From contig JAYTCK010000063.1 of assembly GCA_043736515.1 (NCBI GenBank), positions 1 through 17,943 of the forward strand: a DNA stretch of 17,943 bases, read 5' to 3'. Below are positions 1 through 6,273 of the stretch, piece by piece. Below the pieces are notes generated by a model. The model searched no databases. It was given only the letters and a program-made list of their open reading frames with translations, and had not been told where the DNA came from. Position 1 is the first letter of the stretch; the number at the start of each line of letters is the position of its first letter. A program made the translations under genes and the position numbers. The DNA comes from MHLP01 sp043736515. Lineage in GTDB: Bacteria; Patescibacteriota; Minisyncoccia; Phycocordibacterales; UBA6899.

Positions 1-280
1 AGGTCGGTCTCCTATCTGCTGCAGGCGTTGATTCTTGAAGAGATTTGCTTCTAGTACGAGAGGACCGAAGTGAACTGACCTCTGGTCTACCTGCTGTCAT
101 GCCAATGGCACCCGCAGGGTAGCTAAGTCGGGAATGGATAAGCGCTGAAAGCATCTAAGCGCGAAACCAACTCTAAGATAAGGAATCGTTAAGACTCGTA
201 GGAGATGACTACGTTGATAGGCATTAGGTGTACGCACAGTAATGTGTTCAGCCGAGATGTACTAATTTGTCGACCTATTG
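1..280 (+). rRNA. rrl: 23S ribosomal RNA, 3' end (partial)
   Basis: This is the 3'-terminal part of large-subunit rRNA, cut by the left window edge. The sarcin-ricin loop (AGTACGAGAGGACC, 53-66), which binds elongation factors, is intact, and the conserved domain VI text follows it (GTGAACTGACCTCTGGT at about 70-86; GATGTACTAAT near 255-265). The 3' end is placed at about 277-281, where recognisable 23S sequence stops; the exact terminus is not determined. It is followed by the 5S gene on the same strand, as in a normal rrn operon. Confidence 0.97.
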
Positions 281-591
281 GGAACCCAGAAAATCAAAAG
301 TTTTATTTATAAAATTTTCGATTTTCGCCGCTCTGCACACTTCGGGAAGTGCAAGGGGGTTCTAAGAAAAATCAATTGCAACATGGTTTTGTGACCTGTT
401 GCTCGATGATCATACCTTTTGAACTTTTATGCCAATTTTGGCGCCCTTCGAACTTTTTTTCATCGAAAAGTTTGGAAGAGCTATAACTCATAGCCCTTCT
501 CAAACATTTTCGACTCGAAAAATTCGCATTGCATCCAAAATAGACACAAAAGAAATCCGTTATCCTGAAAAAGAAATTTGAACTTTTCGTT
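281..591 (+). other. 23S-5S internal transcribed spacer
   Basis: The spacer is about 310 nt and AT-rich. It holds no tRNA and no convincing coding sequence; the short minus-strand frames here overlap the 5S gene and have no start signals. It contains a hairpin at 446-478 (CTTC-G-AACTTTT pairing with AAAAGTT-TG-GAAG), a small palindrome GCCAATTTTGGC at 431-442, and a hairpin around 331-352 (TGCAC...GTGCA). GAACTTTT occurs three times (421-428, 450-457, 580-587). These stems may be rRNA processing sites, which is an inference. Confidence 0.7.
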
Positions 592-700
592 TTGGTGGCT
601 TGGCGCTGTGGAACCACCCGGTCCCATTCCGAACCCGGCAGTTAAATGCAGTTGCGCCGATGATACTCTGCAAAACAGGGGAAAGTAGGTAGCCGCCAAT
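592..700 (+). rRNA. rrf: 5S ribosomal RNA
   Basis: The sequence carries the canonical 5S signature GGTCCCATTCCGAAC (about 620-634) and the loop motif AACCCGGCAGTTAA. Helix I is formed by TTGGTGGC (592-599) and GCCGCCAA (692-699), which pair along their length, so the ends are set to within a few bases. The length of about 109 nt is slightly short of the typical 115-120. It lies downstream of the 23S gene and 43 nt upstream of tRNA-Trp, probably in one transcript. Confidence 0.95.
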
Positions 701-743
701 ACAAAGAGTTTAAATTTTTGTACATCGTTTTCGAGTATTTTGC

Positions 744-816
744 ATCTGGCTAGCTCAATTGGCAGAGCGTCGGCCTCCAAATCCGAAGGTTTTAGGTTCG
801 AGTCCTAAGCTAGGTG
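744..816 (+). tRNA. tRNA-Trp (anticodon CCA)
   Basis: A complete cloverleaf can be folded by hand: acceptor ATCTGGC/GCTAGGT, D stem GCTC/GAGC with a TTGGCA-type loop, anticodon loop CTCCAAA giving CCA, T stem TTAGG/CCTAA with loop TTCGAGT, and discriminator G at 816. The anticodon stem has one C-U mismatch at its loop end. The 3' CCA is not encoded (CAAA follows), so a CCA-adding enzyme is needed, unlike tRNA-Cys downstream. It probably belongs to the rrn transcript, since no separate promoter is obvious in the 43-nt gap after 5S. Confidence 0.93.
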
Positions 817-834
817 CAAAGCACTCATTCTTCG

Positions 835-935
835 TCTGCTTGTGCAAGCGGTAGGTTACTGGGTCGCTTTTATGACCTGGGAGTGGAGACGCCCTGTGCC
901 TCCCGATCAACCTCTTCCACAAGCAGATTTTTTTT
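835..935 (+). ncRNA. unidentified structured small RNA with intrinsic terminator
   Basis: This non-coding segment lies between two tRNA genes. Its ends pair perfectly over 10 bp: TCTGCTTGTG (835-844) with CACAAGCAGA (918-927), followed directly by eight T (928-935), so the closing stem doubles as a terminator. Inside, AGGTT (about 853-857) pairs with AACCT (about 909-913), enclosing two hairpins: GGTC/GACC with loop GCTTTTAT, and GGGAG/CTCCC over about 879-905. An alternative local hairpin, GCTT-GTGC-AAGC (838-849), would compete with the closing stem. I do not recognise the family; the SRP RNA apical motif is absent and it is too short for typical 6S RNA. It may be released by processing from the tRNA-Trp transcript. 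Confidence 0.55.
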
Positions 936-948
936 GTACAAAATTTTG

Positions 949-977
949 TTGACAGAGATTTTTTGTAAAAGTATATT
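949..977 (+). promoter_or_regulatory. sigma-70 promoter of tRNA-Cys
   Basis: The site reads TTGACA (949-954), a 17-nt spacer, then TATATT (972-977), an almost perfect housekeeping promoter. Transcription would start near 984, about 13 nt before the tRNA. It lies just after the T-run of the upstream small RNA, so tRNA-Cys is transcribed independently. Confidence 0.85.
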
Positions 978-996
978 GAACACAGTGTTTATCTGA

Positions 997-1072
997 CGCG
1001 CCGTAGCAAAGCTTGGCCATGCACCGGATTGCAAACCCGGGTACGCCAGTTCGAATCTGGCCGGCGCGTCCA
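997..1072 (+). tRNA. tRNA-Cys (anticodon GCA), CCA encoded
   Basis: The cloverleaf has acceptor CGCGCCG/CGGCGCG, anticodon loop TTGCAAA giving GCA, T stem GCCAG/CTGGC with loop TTCGAAT, and discriminator T at 1069, the identity base of tRNA-Cys. CCA is encoded at 1070-1072. The D stem is weak (GCA/TGC) and the anticodon stem has one A-C mismatch at its top. The gene has its own strong promoter at 949-977 and a terminator at 1087-1114, so it is a monocistronic unit. Confidence 0.93.
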
Positions 1073-1086
1073 AGTGATCGTTAACC

Positions 1087-1114
1087 AAGCCCCGCTCGTC
1101 GTCGGCTTTTTTTT
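1087..1114 (+). terminator. intrinsic terminator of tRNA-Cys
   Basis: AAGCC (1087-1091) pairs with GGCTT (1104-1108) around a GC-rich 12-nt loop and runs into eight T. It lies 15 nt after the tRNA 3' end. Confidence 0.7.
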
Positions 1115-1180
1115 ATTTACTATTTTGCGCGTTCTTGATAGATTTACTGACAGTAACGTTCCAAAATAGTTTGAAACAAC

Positions 1181-1186
1181 AAGGAG
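1181..1186 (+). promoter_or_regulatory. Shine-Dalgarno site deciding a TTG start
   Basis: AAGGAG lies 7 nt before TTG at 1194. No ATG in this frame is better placed, so the TTG start is supported. Most other genes in the window lack such a site. Confidence 0.75.
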
Positions 1187-1193
1187 AATTCAT

Positions 1194-1841
1194 TTGGAAA
1201 AGCCTGCTTTTGAATTGACTGGTAAAGTCGAAGCTGTCCTTGTGACAGCAAGCAACGGAGGAGTTGTATCCGACACTTATGGTATGGGATCACTTGTTAC
1301 ACGATCGGTACCCAAAATTCAGCTGGTTCGTGGGTATGGCATACGTGGTGATAGACATGCCGGCACACGACTTGCGGACGTCCGCGAGAAAGAGTTTCTC
1401 TCTTTTGGGTTTTCCAAAGGCATCGAGATCGCCAATCATCGTGAGTTTTCTGCAGTTTCTGTGGAGGAACTTGCAGAAGTAGCGCGAACGATGATCCTTC
1501 CTCAACCCATTGCGTATGGATGTCTGGGAGAGAATCTCGTCCTCAGCGGCATTCCTCGACTTACTGAGCTCCCCACCGGAACAATGCTGTTCTTCCGCAA
1601 AGATGAGAAGCAACTAAGAAGTGTGGTGCTCGTAGTGTGGGCGGAAAACATGCCGTGCCAGGGTCCGGGCGAAGCAATTCAAGAACAATTTCGGCATATT
1701 GTTGAATTGACACGACTTTTTCCCAAGGCCGCCATCGGCAAACGCGGAATTGTCGGGAGTATCTATTCCTCTGGAAACATTCACCAAGGCGACACGGTGA
1801 TCGCAAAAATCCCTCAACAACGAATCTATAATCCCGAATAA
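1194..1841 (+). CDS. MOSC-domain protein
   Basis: The 215-residue protein resembles the MOSC domain (molybdenum cofactor sulfurase C-terminal domain; YiiM/MOCOS superfamily). Visible hallmarks are GDRHAG (about 52-57), the REFSAVSVEELAEV block (about 83-96), YGCLGENL (about 108-115), the strand LPTGTMLFF, and a conserved cysteine in NMPCQGPG (about 152-159), the position that carries sulfur or binds substrate in the family. MOSC proteins move sulfur or reduce N-hydroxylated compounds on Mo cofactor. No Mo-cofactor genes are visible here, so the substrate is unknown. There is no signal peptide, so it is probably cytosolic. The TTG start is backed by AAGGAG 7 nt upstream. The gene stands alone and ends at a clear terminator. 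Confidence 0.8.
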   Translation: MEKPAFELTGKVEAVLVTASNGGVVSDTYGMGSLVTRSVPKIQLVRGYGIRGDRHAGTRLADVREKEFLSFGFSKGIEIANHREFSAVSVEELAEVARTMILPQPIAYGCLGENLVLSGIPRLTELPTGTMLFFRKDEKQLRSVVLVVWAENMPCQGPGEAIQEQFRHIVELTRLFPKAAIGKRGIVGSIYSSGNIHQGDTVIAKIPQQRIYNPE

Positions 1842-1866
1842 CTGCTTTCATAAGCAGATTTTTTTT
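1842..1866 (+). terminator. intrinsic terminator of the MOSC gene
   Basis: CTGCTT (1842-1847), loop TCAT, AAGCAG (1852-1857), then A and eight T. It begins at the base after the stop codon. Its 3' half shares the 16 nt AAGCAGATTTTTTTTG with the terminator of the small RNA at 921-936. Confidence 0.85.
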
Positions 1867-1870
1867 GCAC

Positions 1871-1895
1871 AAAAAACCCGCATGGTTTGCGGGTT
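1871..1895 (-). terminator. intrinsic terminator of the amidohydrolase gene
   Basis: On the minus strand AACCCGC pairs with GCGGGTT (plus 1875-1881 and 1889-1895) with a 7-nt loop, then runs into T (plus A-run 1871-1876). It lies 5 nt after the minus-strand stop codon, back-to-back with the MOSC terminator. Confidence 0.85.
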
Positions 1896-1900
1896 GAAAA

Positions 1901-2923
1901 TCAACGACATCCGCAGAGTGGACGGATTTTTGCGGCAGAAATGCGGCGGCCGATCACTTGGTATCCTCGTTCGAGCATTGCTGGCGTCAGACCACAGCGC
2001 TCTTTCACGACCATGTCTTTCTCGTAAAAATTTGTCGGAAGAATGAGGCCGCGCGTTTGTTTTCTGAACGCATATCCATGAAGCGTGATCGGGTAGTCTG
2101 TGCCGTAGACGATCCGCTGGCTGATGATTGGATCGGCAAGCGCGCTCATGAGTCGCGGCTTCCTGTGCGGAGCCATCATTCCTGCTATGTCGAAGTAGAG
2201 ATTTGGATATTTTTCTACCAGGCGTCTCATGAGAGGAAATTCCCAGAGGCTAGCAATATCAAAAAACGGCATTGGCCATCCGCCACAGCAGTGTGCGGCA
2301 ATTACCCTAACCCCAGTTTTGAGCACTCGCTCAAGACGGTTCAAGTGCGCAAACTGTTTATTGGCGGTCGGAAGCGCAAGCTCGAACCCTACATGCATAA
2401 GGATGGGCGTACCTGTGTCATACAAGCGCTGGTAGAAGGGATCGATACGTTTGTCAGCCGGATCGAAATTCATGACGCTCGGCAGCCACTTCATGAGGGC
2501 GGCTCCTTGTCCAAGACACTTGTCGAGCTCGTCTTGCCAGTCGCGTCGAAGGGGATTTACCGAGGCTCCAAGAAGAAATTTCGGTGAATCGCGCATGAGA
2601 TCTATTACCGCATCGTTCGACACATACTTGATCGTCTTATGCTTATCCAGTAATCCTTTTTCGTCGTAAATTCCGTCGAATGCCAGCGCAACGACATGAT
2701 TAAGTGGTGACTCCGATGTTTGGGCAACAAGCCGGGCTCGGTACATTTCATCAACCTGATCGAGACTCGGGAGCTTTCCTTGCATGGCGTCACGCCAACT
2801 GATGAGGCCAATCCCAGCGAGATACATCCGTATCCGCCAGCTATTGATAAATTTGGGGTGGATGTAACCACCATTTTTAAACGTGAAATGGTGACAATGC
2901 ATGTCGATGGACATCCGAGACAT
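1901..2923 (-). CDS. amidohydrolase-2 family metal-dependent hydrolase
   Basis: This is a 340-residue TIM-barrel hydrolase of the Amidohydro_2 (ACMSD-like) group. Metal-ligand motifs occur in order: HCH at residues 9-11 (DMHCHHF), K145 in LMKWLP, H177 in ILMHVG, H211 in IAAHCCG and D276 in YGTDYP. Family members hydrolyse or decarboxylate small cyclic or aromatic substrates; the substrate cannot be read here. The start is set at ATG 2923 because AAAGGA (2929-2934) lies 5 nt upstream. The frame opens earlier (TTG 2953), but the extra 10 residues come before the SD and would begin at about the predicted transcript start. A promoter lies at 2957-2985. It is the only gene here ending in TGA. A metabolic enzyme of this type is unusual beside envelope and translation genes and may have been acquired. 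Confidence 0.85.
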   Translation of the reverse strand: MSRMSIDMHCHHFTFKNGGYIHPKFINSWRIRMYLAGIGLISWRDAMQGKLPSLDQVDEMYRARLVAQTSESPLNHVVALAFDGIYDEKGLLDKHKTIKYVSNDAVIDLMRDSPKFLLGASVNPLRRDWQDELDKCLGQGAALMKWLPSVMNFDPADKRIDPFYQRLYDTGTPILMHVGFELALPTANKQFAHLNRLERVLKTGVRVIAAHCCGGWPMPFFDIASLWEFPLMRRLVEKYPNLYFDIAGMMAPHRKPRLMSALADPIISQRIVYGTDYPITLHGYAFRKQTRGLILPTNFYEKDMVVKERCGLTPAMLERGYQVIGRRISAAKIRPLCGCR

Positions 2924-2928
2924 ATCAA

Positions 2929-2934
2929 TCCTTT
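2929..2934 (-). promoter_or_regulatory. Shine-Dalgarno site of the amidohydrolase
   Basis: The minus-strand AAAGGA, 5 nt before ATG 2923, fixes the start inside a longer open frame. Confidence 0.7.
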
Positions 2935-2956
2935 GAAAAGTGCGAAACCTCAAGTG

Positions 2957-2985
2957 ACTCTACGGTATGCATGCAGGGAAGTCAA
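2957..2985 (-). promoter_or_regulatory. promoter of the amidohydrolase gene
   Basis: The minus strand carries TTGACT (2980-2985), a 17-nt spacer and TAGAGT (2957-2962). Transcription would begin near 2950, giving a leader of about 27 nt with the SD in it. This is the opposite of the leaderless layout at most other genes here. Confidence 0.6.
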
Positions 2986-3079
2986 AGTGTGTGCGAGAGT
3001 TAATCTCACCTTAGGCTCACTTCATTTTGGTAGCTTCGATAAGGTGTGGGCTTACGGATTATCTCAAAAATTGTTATTA

Positions 3080-3107
3080 TTGGCACAATTAATGATCACT
3101 CTATATA
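3080..3107 (+). promoter_or_regulatory. promoter at the cupredoxin start
   Basis: TTGGCA (3080-3085), 16-nt spacer, TATATA (3102-3107). The expected start of transcription falls on or within a few bases of ATG 3112, so the mRNA would be leaderless. This supports 3112 as the true start of the cupredoxin gene. Confidence 0.6.
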
Positions 3108-3111
3108 TATT

Positions 3112-3225
3112 ATGGAAACAAAAAATTTACTGATTGGATTGGGGGTTCTCGTTGTTATTGGCGTTGGTGCGTTCGCCATGATGGACAAGGCCGTGGATAC
3201 AACCAAGCGCAGTGCCGGAAAATAA
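3112..3225 (+). pseudogene. N-terminal anchor segment of the cupredoxin, out of frame with its domain
   Basis: ATG 3112 opens a 37-codon frame ending at TAA 3223-3225. It begins METKN followed by one hydrophobic helix (LLIGLGVLVVIGVGAFAMM, about residues 6-24), a typical membrane anchor or signal sequence. The cupredoxin domain lies one frame over (+1) and is open from 3182, so the two frames overlap over 3182-3222. Removing one A from the AAAA run at 3219-3222 would join them seamlessly as ...SAG-N-KEAPAQ. I read this as one gene split by a one-base insertion, by a sequence error, or less likely by programmed +1 frameshifting. Confidence 0.6.
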
Positions 3226-3613
3226 AGAAGCACCTGCACAGGCAACTGAGACTAAAGAAACAGTAGCTGCTGATTCGACAGTCTCTGTCGTTACTCCCGT
3301 TGCACCTGTGGCTATCGAAATTAATGGCACAAAGGAGTTTACGATGACTGCCTACTATGACCAGAAAGGAGTATGGTTTTCTCTCAAAGAGATGGCCGTT
3401 AAGAAAGGGGATAAAGTCCGGGTGAAAATCACAAATACCGCTGGGATGCATGACTTTGTTATCGACGAATTGGGCATAAAGAAAGAACTCCCACTTAACC
3501 AAGAGGTTGTCGTTGAGTTTGTTGCGGATAAGGTCGGGGATTTTGTGTATTACTGTTCAAAACCTGGTCACCGCATAAAAGGTCAATTGGGGACGCTTCG
3601 GGTAACTGAATAA
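3212..3613 (+). CDS. cupredoxin-domain protein (probable copper protein), main part
   Basis: The in-frame region codes up to 133 residues: a charged Ala/Thr/Glu-rich linker (about 1-35), then a cupredoxin beta-sandwich (about 36-133). The type-1 copper ligands are visible: H80 in MHDFVID, C115 and H120 in YYCSKPGH. The axial position, normally Met four residues after the second His, is Gln125 (GHRIKGQ), as in stellacyanins. Such proteins carry electrons or bind copper outside the membrane. GTG 3212 is only the first possible in-frame start; it has no Shine-Dalgarno site and would leave the protein without an export signal, so the true product probably starts at ATG 3112 (see that entry). A terminator follows at 3635-3662. 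The domain call is firm; the gene structure is not. Confidence 0.82.
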   Translation: MPENKEAPAQATETKETVAADSTVSVVTPVAPVAIEINGTKEFTMTAYYDQKGVWFSLKEMAVKKGDKVRVKITNTAGMHDFVIDELGIKKELPLNQEVVVEFVADKVGDFVYYCSKPGHRIKGQLGTLRVTE

Positions 3614-3634
3614 CTTATTTATTGTGGGTACAAG

Positions 3635-3662
3635 ATGGAGGATGTAACAGTCCTCCATTTTT
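3635..3662 (+). terminator. intrinsic terminator of the cupredoxin gene
   Basis: ATGGAGGA (3635-3642) pairs perfectly with TCCTCCAT (3651-3658) around an 8-nt loop and runs into T. The extended -10 of the next gene starts at the last T, so terminator and promoter abut. Confidence 0.85.
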
Positions 3663-3670
3663 GCTATACT
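3662..3670 (+). promoter_or_regulatory. extended -10 element of the VWA gene
   Basis: TGCTATACT is an extended -10 (TGn plus TATACT), 9 nt before ATG 3680. There is no clear -35. Predicted leader is 0-3 nt. Confidence 0.55.
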
Positions 3671-3679
3671 ACAAGCATT

Positions 3680-5068
3680 ATGTGGGCACTACGAAGAAGG
3701 GTGGAGATTATTGGACTCATCGTTGGGGCGATTCTACTCGTGGCAATCCCATATTGGCTCACGCACCGTGCTGTACCGTCATGCACTGATGGCAAACTCA
3801 ATCAGGAAGAAGTGGGGGTGGACTGTGGCGGACCTTGCTCACTCTTGTGTAAAGGCCAAGCGCAGGATCTTCACGTACTTTGGACAAAAGTATTCGGGAT
3901 TCGTACTGGGGTGTATGATGTCGTGGCATATGTAGAAAATCCAAACTTTAATATTGCGGCACCCAGATTTACCTATACCGCACGACTTTATGATGCAAGC
4001 GGGGAAGTAATTGCGACGAAAACAGGACAAGACTACGCACTCCCGAGTGAGCGTTTTGCTGTTTTTGCAGGAGGCATGCAGACGGGAGAAAAAAAAGCAG
4101 TACGCGGTAGTGTTGAAATCACGAATGATTTTCAATGGTTTACGAGACAAGAAAAACAAAATCCTTTTTTGGTGACAAATAAGGTGTTGATAAATTTTCA
4201 AAGTAAACCAAAGTTAAGTGCGACTCTCCACAATGATAGTGTTGATCTGTATCGGGATATTACGGTGGCAACGGTAATCTACGATAGCCAGGGTGAGGTA
4301 GTAGGGGTATCTTCCACAAAGGTAGACAAGATCGAGGCGGGCGGACAAGAAAATCTTTCATTCACCTGGCCAAATCCGTTCAGTTTCACAGGTGGCACGG
4401 AGCAGTGCGATGTTCCTGTCGACGTGGTCCTTCTCCTTGATCGGTCGGGCTCTATGGCGTCCGAGGGAAAGAATCCACCAATGCCGTTTACGCTCGTGCG
4501 CGATGCAACATCTGCCTTTGTAGATTTTCTTTCACGCAATGATCATGTCGGCATGGTTTCCTTTTCAACTACCGCGTCGAACCCTGTTGACGTGCCGCTC
4601 ACTGATAATTTTACAAAAGCAAAAACACGTATTGAAACAACAGCGATGGGGATAGACGGAATTCAGTATACAAATACCGGAGAAGCAATCTCTCGGGCGA
4701 CCGGAGAATTTGCCACACAACGCGCACGGGAGGACGCCCGCAAAGTTATTGTGCTTCTTACTGACGGGGAGTCGCTTGAACCAAACCGACCACTGAATCC
4801 AAAAGATCCGAATGATAAAAATTATGCGAAACAATATGCCGCCACTCAGGCGACTGACGCAAAAACGCAGGGAATTTTGATGTATACGATCGGCCTTGGG
4901 GTTAATGCAAATGATGAGTTTTTAAAGTCAATCTCAACTACGCCCGGACACTATTACCCGTCACCTTCGGTTGCTGATTTGAAAGGGGTGTATCAGCAAA
5001 TTGCCACCTCGCTCTGTCAAAAAGGCCCCTCAGTTATCGAAATTATCCCGCGCACAAATGCGCTCTAA
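3680..5068 (+). CDS. membrane-anchored von Willebrand factor A domain protein
   Basis: The 462-residue protein has a short basic N-terminus (WALRRRVE), one transmembrane helix (about 9-28, IIGLIVGAILLVAIPYWL), then a Cys-rich linker SCTDGKLNQ...VDCGGPC...C (about 34-57), a beta-rich region (about 65-245) and a C-terminal VWA domain (about 250-450). The metal-dependent adhesion site is intact: DRSGS (D254, S256, S258), a Thr in NTGEA, and Asp in LLTDGES. VWA domains bind protein partners through a divalent metal; the extracytoplasmic orientation suggests a surface or envelope role. The Cys-rich linker occurs in many CPR surface proteins (general knowledge, not searched). The start is ATG 3680: an upstream in-frame ATG at 3635 lies inside the preceding terminator hairpin. 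The partner is unknown. Confidence 0.88.
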   Translation: MWALRRRVEIIGLIVGAILLVAIPYWLTHRAVPSCTDGKLNQEEVGVDCGGPCSLLCKGQAQDLHVLWTKVFGIRTGVYDVVAYVENPNFNIAAPRFTYTARLYDASGEVIATKTGQDYALPSERFAVFAGGMQTGEKKAVRGSVEITNDFQWFTRQEKQNPFLVTNKVLINFQSKPKLSATLHNDSVDLYRDITVATVIYDSQGEVVGVSSTKVDKIEAGGQENLSFTWPNPFSFTGGTEQCDVPVDVVLLLDRSGSMASEGKNPPMPFTLVRDATSAFVDFLSRNDHVGMVSFSTTASNPVDVPLTDNFTKAKTRIETTAMGIDGIQYTNTGEAISRATGEFATQRAREDARKVIVLLTDGESLEPNRPLNPKDPNDKNYAKQYAATQATDAKTQGILMYTIGLGVNANDEFLKSISTTPGHYYPSPSVADLKGVYQQIATSLCQKGPSVIEIIPRTNAL

Positions 5069-5140
5069 AAACCGGTTCGCACCAATAAAAGCTTTATAGA
5101 GAGCCGTTATTGGGGTGTGGTCTCTATCGTTGTAATCCTT

Positions 5141-5146
5141 TATACT
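5141..5146 (+). promoter_or_regulatory. -10 element of rodA
   Basis: TATACT ends 7 nt before ATG 5154, predicting transcription from about the A of the start codon. There is no clear -35 and no Shine-Dalgarno site. A hairpin without a T-run (CACCAATAA / TTATTGGGGTG, about 5082-5117) lies upstream. Confidence 0.5.
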
Positions 5147-5153
5147 TCGCCAT

Positions 5154-6272
5154 ATGTTTGCCTACTTCAAACATGTTGATTGGATACTCATTTGCGCCAC
5201 ACTTCCCATATTGGGCGCAGGTCTTATTTCCATGTACGCCTTTGTCGGGGAAAACAGCTTTTTTGCCAAACAGCTTTTATGGATACCAATCGCACTTTCG
5301 GTGATGTTCTTTTTGAGCGTTATAGATTTGCGCACACTACGCAAGACGAATACGATTCTTGCACTGTACGCTTTTTTTATTGCGCTCCTCGCCCTGCTTT
5401 TTTTAGTTGGCAGTGTTTTTAAGGGGGCAAGGGGCTGGTTTGATTTGGGGCTACTCGCATTTCAACCCGCTGATGTTATGAAGTTGGTTTTAATTCTCGT
5501 GCTTGCGAAGTACTTCTCGCGCCGGCATGTTGAGATCGCCCACTATAAGCATATTCTTATTTCTGGTGCATATGCGCTTATCCCGTTTCTTCTTGTGCTG
5601 GTTCAGCCGGACTTTGGATCGGGAATTATTCTCTTTGCTATCTGGTTCGGCATGACGATTGTTTCAGGGATCTCAAAGAAGCACCTCCTTATTGTATTTG
5701 GTGCAGGAATACTGGCGCTCATTCTTTTATGGTCCTTTGTACTTGAGCCGTATCAGCAACGACGTATTAAAACATTTCTCAATCCGCTGACCGATATTCG
5801 CGGAGCAGGGTACAATGCACACCAATCAACCATTGCCGTAGGCTCGGGCGAACTGTTAGGGAAGGGGATTGGCTATGGCACACAATCACGCCTTAAGTTT
5901 TTGCCTGAATATCAGACAGACTTTATTTTCGCCTCATTTGCAGAGGAGTGGGGATTTGGTGGAGTGCTTCTCCTTCTCCTGTGTTTCGGTATTGTGACAT
6001 GGCGGATATTGGCGAATGCCATGGTTGGGGCGACAAATTTTGAAACACTCTTTGCAATGGGCCTCGCGATTTTTTTGATGACGCAACTTGTCATCCATGT
6101 GGGAATGAATATGGGCGTACTTCCGGTTACCGGTCAAACTCTTCCGTTTATGAGCTACGGAGGCTCACATTTGGTAACTGAGTTCGCAGGAATAGGCATT
6201 TTGATGGGCATGCGCCGCTATGCTCGGGTATCCCACCGCGAGCGCATGAAGAACGAATTCCTGGGGATATAG
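5154..6272 (+). CDS. rodA: RodA/FtsW-family (SEDS) peptidoglycan glycosyltransferase
   Basis: This 372-residue polytopic protein belongs to the SEDS family, which polymerises lipid II glycan chains in the elongasome or divisome with a class B PBP. Family signatures are visible: GARGWFDLG (about 92-100), the VQPDFGSG loop carrying the catalytic Asp (about 149-156), AGYNAHQSTIAVGSGELLGKG (about 217-237), FLPEYQTDFIFA...EEWG (about 248-263), and a C-terminal block with PVTGQTLPFMSYGGS (about 325-339). About ten membrane helices are apparent. Length matches RodA (about 370) better than FtsW. It has its own leaderless-type promoter. No pbp2 or mreBCD gene is visible nearby. A multi-hairpin repeat begins immediately after the TAG stop. 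Confidence 0.93.
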   Translation: MFAYFKHVDWILICATLPILGAGLISMYAFVGENSFFAKQLLWIPIALSVMFFLSVIDLRTLRKTNTILALYAFFIALLALLFLVGSVFKGARGWFDLGLLAFQPADVMKLVLILVLAKYFSRRHVEIAHYKHILISGAYALIPFLLVLVQPDFGSGIILFAIWFGMTIVSGISKKHLLIVFGAGILALILLWSFVLEPYQQRRIKTFLNPLTDIRGAGYNAHQSTIAVGSGELLGKGIGYGTQSRLKFLPEYQTDFIFASFAEEWGFGGVLLLLLCFGIVTWRILANAMVGATNFETLFAMGLAIFLMTQLVIHVGMNMGVLPVTGQTLPFMSYGGSHLVTEFAGIGILMGMRRYARVSHRERMKNEFLGI

Positions 6273-6273
6273 C

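Noticed and set aside
835..935. Identification of the small RNA as SRP RNA (4.5S) or 6S RNA
   Set aside because: The conserved GGAAG/AGCAG apical loop of SRP RNA is missing, and length and shape do not match 6S RNA.
814..996. 60-codon plus-strand frame between the tRNA genes
   Set aside because: It overlaps the end of tRNA-Trp, the small RNA terminator and the tRNA-Cys promoter; no ribosome site.
852..1867. Shared 16-nt tail of the small RNA and MOSC terminators as a mobile repeat
   Set aside because: The match is a short stem half plus a T-run (921-936 and 1852-1867), expected for independent terminators.
2924..2953. Amidohydrolase start at TTG 2953
   Set aside because: The Shine-Dalgarno site sits just before ATG 2923, and the predicted transcript starts at about 2950, inside the extension.
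3635..3679. VWA gene start at ATG 3635
   Set aside because: This ATG is the first base of the preceding terminator stem, and the extended -10 lies downstream of it.
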